19,509 nt of DNA from NCBI GenBank assembly GCA_947475125.1, contig CANJMX010000010.1:1-19509 (forward strand), read 5' to 3'. Of the stretch, positions 15,213 through 19,509 are shown piece after piece; the stretch's first letter is position 1, and every line of letters starts with the position of its first letter. Both the position numbers and the translations under genes were made by a program. Origin of the DNA: Actinomycetota bacterium (GTDB lineage: Bacteria > Actinomycetota > Thermoleophilia > Miltoncostaeales > Miltoncostaeaceae). The notes beneath the pieces were generated by a model. It was not told the origin of the DNA. It saw only the letters and a program-made list of their open reading frames with translations, and ran no database searches.

Positions 15213-16160
15213 CTACGAATCGCCGGGCTCGGCCGGAACTGCCGGGCCGGATGCCGGCGGTGCCAGATCGCCCAGGTGCTCGCGGGCATATGCCACAAAA
15301 CCCTCGCTCACGCGGCTGGGTGTGCGCCCGGCATGGCGCACCAGCGAGAAGTCACGGGCCAGCACGGCGCCATCAACCTCCACCGCGATGAGCCGCCCTT
15401 CGGCCAGGTCGCGCTCAACAGCCAGACGCGAGATGACCGTAATTCCCAGGCCATCCAGCACGGCGGCGCGGACCGACTGCTGGAGGCCCAGTTCAAGGGT
15501 CACGTCGATGTCGCGCATGCGCACGCCCGCCGCGCGAAATGCCGACTCCAACACGGCTCGCACACCCGACCCGCGCTGCTGGAGGATCATGGGCTGCGCG
15601 GCCAGATCACTCAGCGCGATGCGCGTGCTGGTGGCAAGCGGGTGGCCAGGCGGGCAGATGACCACCAATTCGTCGCGCACAAACGGCTCAAAGATAAGCC
15701 CCCGGTGAGGGCGGGCCGCGCCCACCACGCCGAGCTCCAGGTCGTCATCGAGTACGCGATCGCACACGGTCTGGGTGTCCTGTACCACCAGTGAGATATC
15801 GACGTCGGGGTTCTCGGCCTTGAAGCCCCCGAGCAGCCGTGGCAGCAGCAGCTCACCCGGGCCAGTGGATGATCCCATCACCAGGGGTCCGGTCATGTGA
15901 TCGGTCAGTTCATTGATCTCGCGCTCGAGGTCATCCTCCAGCGCGAGGATGCGCCGGGCATAGCCATCGACCACCCGCCCGGCATCGGTGAGGGTGACGC
16001 GTCGCCCGCTGCGATCGAGCAGTCGCTGGCCCAGGCGCTCCTCGAGAGAGCGGATCTGAAACGACACCGCGGGCTGCGACACGCCGAGATCCTCGGCTGC
16101 GTGCGAGAACGAGCCCTTGTCCACGACCGTGCGGAGAGTGAGCAGGTGACGGAGATCCAT
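15213..16160 (-). CDS. LysR-family transcriptional regulator
   Basis: This is a 315-residue LysR-type regulator. The N-terminal winged helix-turn-helix (about 1-60) contains FSHAAEDLGVSQPAVSFQIRSLEERL. The periplasmic-binding-protein-like effector domain follows (about 90-295). The overall pattern resembles CysL/YeiE-like members of the family, some of which respond to sulfur or sulfite status; this is a resemblance only. The C-terminus is an Ala/Pro-rich tail. It is the first gene of the minus-strand run and is co-directional with the genes it probably controls, not divergent as most LysR genes are. The start is ATG 16160, without a good ribosome site. No clear T-N11-A operator was found upstream. 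Confidence 0.93.
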   Translation of the reverse strand: MDLRHLLTLRTVVDKGSFSHAAEDLGVSQPAVSFQIRSLEERLGQRLLDRSGRRVTLTDAGRVVDGYARRILALEDDLEREINELTDHMTGPLVMGSSTGPGELLLPRLLGGFKAENPDVDISLVVQDTQTVCDRVLDDDLELGVVGAARPHRGLIFEPFVRDELVVICPPGHPLATSTRIALSDLAAQPMILQQRGSGVRAVLESAFRAAGVRMRDIDVTLELGLQQSVRAAVLDGLGITVISRLAVERDLAEGRLIAVEVDGAVLARDFSLVRHAGRTPSRVSEGFVAYAREHLGDLAPPASGPAVPAEPGDS

Positions 16161-16259
16161 TGGGAGGAAGCCTAATCCCGGGCGTCGGGCGCGTGATACA
16201 TGAGGCTGCTCGCGTTCGTGGCGGTGCTCACGTCGGGCTCTGGATGGGCCCGGTCGACA
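16161..16259. other. Intergenic region upstream of the LysR gene
   Basis: I see no gene, hairpin terminator or convincing promoter here. It must hold the promoter of the LysR-flavoprotein-comA run if the 16260-16496 frame is a separate unit. Confidence 0.3.
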
Positions 16260-16496
16260 TCACGCCGCGCGGCTGATCCCAGCGGACTCCCGCGGGGAGG
16301 TCAGGTGGTGACGCCCCTCAGCACACCAGTACACCAGCCCGGATCCGTCGCTGGACCGGCCGACGCAGTAGGCGTCAACCTGATGAGCGCCACACGGGCG
16401 GCGCACATGCGACAGCAGGCCGCCGGGACGCACTCCCACGGACCCAGGGGGCAGTGCATCGGACTTGGTCGAACGTGCAATCGCCAGCGTGGTCAC
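16260..16496 (-). CDS. Possible small hypothetical protein, 78 residues
   Basis: The GTG start at 16496-16494 overlaps the stop of the CapD-like gene as GTGA, a typical coupling overlap. GC at third codon positions is about 77 percent, a little lower than in the neighbours. The product contains three Cys in CGAHQVDAYC and YWCAEG plus several His, so a small metal-binding fold is conceivable. I recognise no family. It could also be a chance open frame in the 332-bp gap between the LysR and CapD-like genes. Confidence 0.35.
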   Translation of the reverse strand: MTTLAIARSTKSDALPPGSVGVRPGGLLSHVRRPCGAHQVDAYCVGRSSDGSGLVYWCAEGRHHLTSPRESAGISRAA

Positions 16497-18403
16497 GTGA
16501 TGTTCCCCTCATCGCCTGCCTGAACGTCCTGTGGTTCGCCGGAATACATGGCGTCCCTTCCCGCACGCAGCGTGGACCACAACGCCTTCGATGCGGCCTG
16601 TGCGTCATCAGTGGCCACAACGAGCCGCAACTCCTCAATGCGTGCGGCGAACTCGTCGGGGTCAAGGGCCGGGCGTGTGGCGCGAAGAATGCCCCCGTAC
16701 CGGGTGGGCTTCACCTCTTCGTCGAGGTTGAACAGCTCCTCGTGAAGCTTCTCACCGGGCCGCACACCCGTGACCTCGATCTGGATGTCCCGTCCGGGCT
16801 CCATTCCCGAGAGCCGGATCATGTTCTGGGCGAGATCCATGATGCGCACCGGCTCACCCATGTCGAGCACGAACACATCGCCGCCCTCGGCGATGCCCGT
16901 GGCCTCGATCACCAGCTGCACGGCCTCAGGGATGGTCATGAAGTACCGGGTCATATCCGGGTGCGTCACAGTGACCGGCCCCCCGGCGGCGATCTGGCGG
17001 CGGAAGATGGGCAGCACCGAACCAGATGAGCCAAGAACGTTGCCAAACCTTACGGCCGCGAACCGGGTGGCGGCATGGGCGCCATGCATCTCCACCACCC
17101 GCTCGGCAAGCGCCTTCGTGCCACCCATCACCGTCTGGGGCTCCACGGCCTTGTCGGTGGAGATGATGCATACCCGCTCCACACCATGGCGCGTGGCCAG
17201 CTCGGCCAGGGTGGCTGTGGCGAGCGCGTTGTTGGCGATGGCCTGGATGGGGTTGAGCTCCATCATGGGCACGTGCTTGTACGCAGCAGCGTGGAACACG
17301 ATCTCGGGCCGGTAGCGCGCAAAGACGCCATCCATCAGATCGGCATCGCGGCAATCGGCGATGACCGGCACCGGGGAGTGGCCGCGATCGCGAAGCTCGA
17401 GGTCGATCTCAAACAGATTGTTCTCGGCGTGGTCGAGGATGACCAGGCTGTTGGGACCCACTGTGGCCAACTGCCGGCACAGCTCCGACCCGATCGAGCC
17501 GCCGGCCCCGGTCACCAGTACGCGCTTGCCGTTGAGGTACCGGGCCACGCGGGCCATGTCGATCTCCACCGACGCACGGCCGAGAACATCCTCCACGCGC
17601 ACTTCGCGCAACTTCTGCACCGAGACCTCGCCGTTCATCAGTTCCGGCAGGCCCGGCAACGTCGTGACGCGTACACCGGCCACGCGGCACTGGTCGACGA
17701 TGTCGCGGCGCACTGCGCCGGGCGCCGACGGCATGGCGATGATGACCTCGCGGGCACGGGTCTCGCGCAGCACCCGGGGAAGGTCCGCACGGGCTCCCAG
17801 CACCTTCACGCCACCCACGCGCAGGCCAGCCTTACGCGGGTCGTCGTCGATGAGCCCCACCGGCGTGTAGCCCAGCGATGCATCTCGACGCATGTCGCGC
17901 AGCAGCGAGTTGGCCGCCGACCCGGCACCGCACACGAGGACGGGGCGCCCCTTGGCCAGTGCACCGCCGCGGCTCGATCGCTCCATCACCGATCGCACGG
18001 CAAACCGCAGGCCACCCACAAGCATCACGGCGAACAGGAAGTCGAGCACGAACACACCGCGTGGCACGGCCTCAAAACCGTCGGGGCGCCAGATGGTGAG
18101 CACCGTGATCACCAGCAGGCTGGCCGCCACGCACGCGATGACGATCTGCTCCAGATCCTGGATGCCGGTAAACCGCCACCAGCGGGTGTAGAAGCGGAAC
18201 GCCACGAATACCGCGATCTTCAGGCCCACCACCACGCCGAGCGTGACGAGGAACAACTTGTCGTAACGGCCCGGGACCTCGCCGTCGAAGCGCACCACGA
18301 ATGCCAGCCACCACGCCAGCGAAATGAGCACCAGGTCAGATGAGACCTGTCCCAGGCGGTGGAGGTGCCCACGCCACGCGGGGCTGATGAAGCGCTCACT
18401 CAT
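16493..18403 (-). CDS. Membrane CapD/FlaA1-type nucleotide-sugar 4,6-dehydratase
   Basis: This 636-residue polysaccharide biosynthesis protein is of the PglF/WbpM/CapD class. Four membrane segments (about 18-38, 48-70, 84-104, 112-136) precede a first Rossmann fold (VLVCGAGSAANS, 155-166). A catalytic SDR domain follows, with GAGGSIGSE (299-307), STDKAVEPQTVMGGTK (415-430) and VRPGEKLHEELF near 548. In this class the usual SDR Tyr of YxxxK is replaced by Met (Met426, Lys430), as seen here. The family converts UDP-GlcNAc to a 4-keto-6-deoxy sugar for glycans or capsule, at the cytoplasmic face of the membrane. The ATG start overlaps the DUF354 gene stop by 1 nt (TGATG), so the two are co-translated. 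Confidence 0.95.
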   Translation of the reverse strand: MSERFISPAWRGHLHRLGQVSSDLVLISLAWWLAFVVRFDGEVPGRYDKLFLVTLGVVVGLKIAVFVAFRFYTRWWRFTGIQDLEQIVIACVAASLLVITVLTIWRPDGFEAVPRGVFVLDFLFAVMLVGGLRFAVRSVMERSSRGGALAKGRPVLVCGAGSAANSLLRDMRRDASLGYTPVGLIDDDPRKAGLRVGGVKVLGARADLPRVLRETRAREVIIAMPSAPGAVRRDIVDQCRVAGVRVTTLPGLPELMNGEVSVQKLREVRVEDVLGRASVEIDMARVARYLNGKRVLVTGAGGSIGSELCRQLATVGPNSLVILDHAENNLFEIDLELRDRGHSPVPVIADCRDADLMDGVFARYRPEIVFHAAAYKHVPMMELNPIQAIANNALATATLAELATRHGVERVCIISTDKAVEPQTVMGGTKALAERVVEMHGAHAATRFAAVRFGNVLGSSGSVLPIFRRQIAAGGPVTVTHPDMTRYFMTIPEAVQLVIEATGIAEGGDVFVLDMGEPVRIMDLAQNMIRLSGMEPGRDIQIEVTGVRPGEKLHEELFNLDEEVKPTRYGGILRATRPALDPDEFAARIEELRLVVATDDAQAASKALWSTLRAGRDAMYSGEPQDVQAGDEGNIT

Positions 18404-19455
18404 CAGGCGCCCATGCTAGCCGGGTCCGCTGCGCGGGAACGTGTCGCGGTGTCACGGGCGCCCAGAATGAGCTCGAGCAGCAGGTCCGGATCGCGCATGG
18501 GCGGGGCGGCGGTGCGCTCGCGCCGCACAAACGCCAGATCGTCGGCGTCCTCCAGCCGGTGCAGGCGCCCCTCCTCGATGAGGCGGGCGTCAACCGCACC
18601 CAGGCGTCCGGCGAATGGGCTGTAGGCCGGTACTCCCAGCGCCACGGCCTCACGGTTCATGGTGCCGCCGGCGCTCACCACCAGGTCGGATGCGGCGATG
18701 AGTCCGGGGCCATCAACCGCCTGCTCAGGAACCATGAAGCCGCGGGCGGTGAGGGCCTCGCGTTGCTCCTGCGTGCGTGGCAGTACCACCGTCTGCACGT
18801 GCGGGCGCTCCGCCTCCAGCCGATCGACCACCTGTGCAAATACATCAGTGGATGCTCCCCGGTGGTACAGGGTCACCTCCGGAGGTGGCCGCAGTACCAC
18901 CGTCACCAGATCCGGATCGAGCCCCAGTTCGGCGACCACGCTGGAGGGATCGGGGATCTCGTCGGCGAGGTAGTACTCCTCCTTGAGCCCCGGGTAGCGG
19001 ATGAGTTTGGGTGATCTGATGCCATACCGCGCAAGTGCGCGCTCGGGAATGGCATCGGGCACCAGCACCCGCGTGGCGAAGCGGCCGTTGAGATGGTGCA
19101 TCGCCGCGGCGTACTCGTAGTCGAACATTGTGACCTGAGGGATCCCAGCGAGGCGGGCGACCACGGGCTGGTCGGTGCTGCCGTGGGCCACGGCCAGGTC
19201 GAAGTGCTCCTGCCGCACCATCTTGGCAAGGGCAGATGACCGCGAGGTCATCGCCCGGGCCTTGCCCCGCAGCCCGCCACCACCGTGCGCCCCCATGGGG
19301 CGGTGCGAAATTCCATACCGGTCAAGCAGACCGATGGTCTGCGCGAAGTCGCGCGAGGTGACGACCACCTCATGCCCACGTGCTTCCAGCCGCCGGATGA
19401 TCGGCCGGAATATGAGCACGTGCGGAGAGTTGGTGACATCGACCCAGACCCGGAT
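18403..19455 (-). CDS. DUF354 (COG1817) glycosyltransferase-like protein, apparent ATC start
   Basis: This roughly 350-residue protein has a GT-B-like fold of the DUF354 family, related to UDP-GlcNAc 2-epimerases and glycosyltransferases. It probably acts in surface glycan synthesis with the overlapping CapD-like dehydratase. The family N-terminus (W-x-D-x-T-N-S-P-H-V then F-R-P-I-I) is encoded in full only if translation begins at 19455. The codon there is ATC, behind AGGAGG with 6-nt spacing. An in-frame TAG lies eight codons upstream (19479-19477), and no ATG, GTG or TTG lies between. The first ordinary start, GTG 19419, would remove 12 residues including the first beta strand. Other conserved stretches are AHGSTDQPVVARLAG, MFDYEYAAAMHH and VSAGGTMNREAVALGVPAYS (the Gly-rich donor loop). 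Confidence 0.9.
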   Translation of the reverse strand: MRVWVDVTNSPHVLIFRPIIRRLEARGHEVVVTSRDFAQTIGLLDRYGISHRPMGAHGGGGLRGKARAMTSRSSALAKMVRQEHFDLAVAHGSTDQPVVARLAGIPQVTMFDYEYAAAMHHLNGRFATRVLVPDAIPERALARYGIRSPKLIRYPGLKEEYYLADEIPDPSSVVAELGLDPDLVTVVLRPPPEVTLYHRGASTDVFAQVVDRLEAERPHVQTVVLPRTQEQREALTARGFMVPEQAVDGPGLIAASDLVVSAGGTMNREAVALGVPAYSPFAGRLGAVDARLIEEGRLHRLEDADDLAFVRRERTAAPPMRDPDLLLELILGARDTATRSRAADPASMGA

Positions 19456-19461
19456 TGCGGG

Positions 19462-19467
19462 CCTCCT
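19462..19467 (-). promoter_or_regulatory. Ribosome binding site before the ATC start
   Basis: The minus strand reads AGGAGG-CCCGCA-ATC. This perfect Shine-Dalgarno sequence points to initiation at ATC 19455-19453 and not at GTG 19419, which has no such site at a usable distance. Confidence 0.75.
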
Positions 19468-19476
19468 TCCGGTGTC

Positions 19477-19509
19477 CTACAGGCGCGACACAGCGCGGCC
19501 GGTGGCGGC
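19477..19509 (-). CDS. Possible C-terminal end of an upstream gene
   Basis: The minus-strand frame from the window edge ends with TAG at 19479-19477 and reads AATGRAVSRL. It would be the tail of a gene ending 21 bp before the DUF354 start, consistent with an operon. Ten codons are too few to identify a protein or to be sure of the frame. Confidence 0.25.
   Translation of the reverse strand, partial: AATGRAVSRL

Noticed and set aside
17075..18343. 422-codon plus-strand frame antisense to the CapD-like gene
   Set aside because: His/Arg-rich shadow without motifs; the minus-strand dehydratase has complete family motifs.
1..19509. CRISPR arrays, insertion sequences, prophage genes or long direct repeats
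   Set aside because: None seen on reading both strands; gene content and composition are uniform.

Overview
The window is a 19.5 kb, high-GC, gene-dense bacterial chromosome segment. Short intergenic gaps, ATGA/TGATG/GTGA gene overlaps, frequent GTG starts and the protein families present suggest a member of the Actinomycetota. A zinc-ribbon plus PAS-like protein recalls Thermoleophilia (Solirubrobacterales-like) genomes, but that placement is from memory and tentative. I see no insertion sequence, phage gene, CRISPR array or rRNA. One tRNA gene, tRNA-Ala(TGC), is present.

Left part (1-5266): on the minus strand, a complete ammonium transporter, a HAD phosphatase and the N-terminal part of a second, different ammonium transporter follow one another. 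Then come an SRPBCC-fold protein (minus) and, divergent from it, a Kup-type potassium transporter (plus).

Middle part (5270-9586): a fatty-acid desaturase with QVEHH-type histidine boxes and an acyl-CoA dehydrogenase form a minus-strand lipid pair, with tRNA-Ala upstream. A 92-residue unknown protein, a TIGR01777-type SDR protein and a small DUF4234 membrane protein follow. A strong hairpin at 9597-9641 separates this block from the next.

Right-centre part (9704-16160): six co-oriented minus-strand genes in the order LysR regulator, short fumarate reductase/aspartate oxidase-type flavoprotein, ComA-type phosphosulfolactate synthase, secreted glycosidase-like protein, zinc-ribbon/PAS-like protein and aldo/keto reductase. 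All gaps are 51 bp or less, and two junctions are ATGA overlaps. The LysR-flavoprotein-ComA trio is the most interesting element. It looks like a sulfonate (C3-sulfonate from PEP plus sulfite) module, without the usual coenzyme M partner genes in view.

Right end (16260-19509): surface-polysaccharide genes on the minus strand, namely a DUF354 glycosyltransferase-like protein overlapping (TGATG) a membrane-bound CapD/FlaA1-type nucleotide-sugar 4,6-dehydratase, followed by a possible GTGA-coupled small protein. The DUF354 gene has no ATG/GTG/TTG at the position its conserved N-terminus demands. The best start is an ATC codon behind a perfect AGGAGG.
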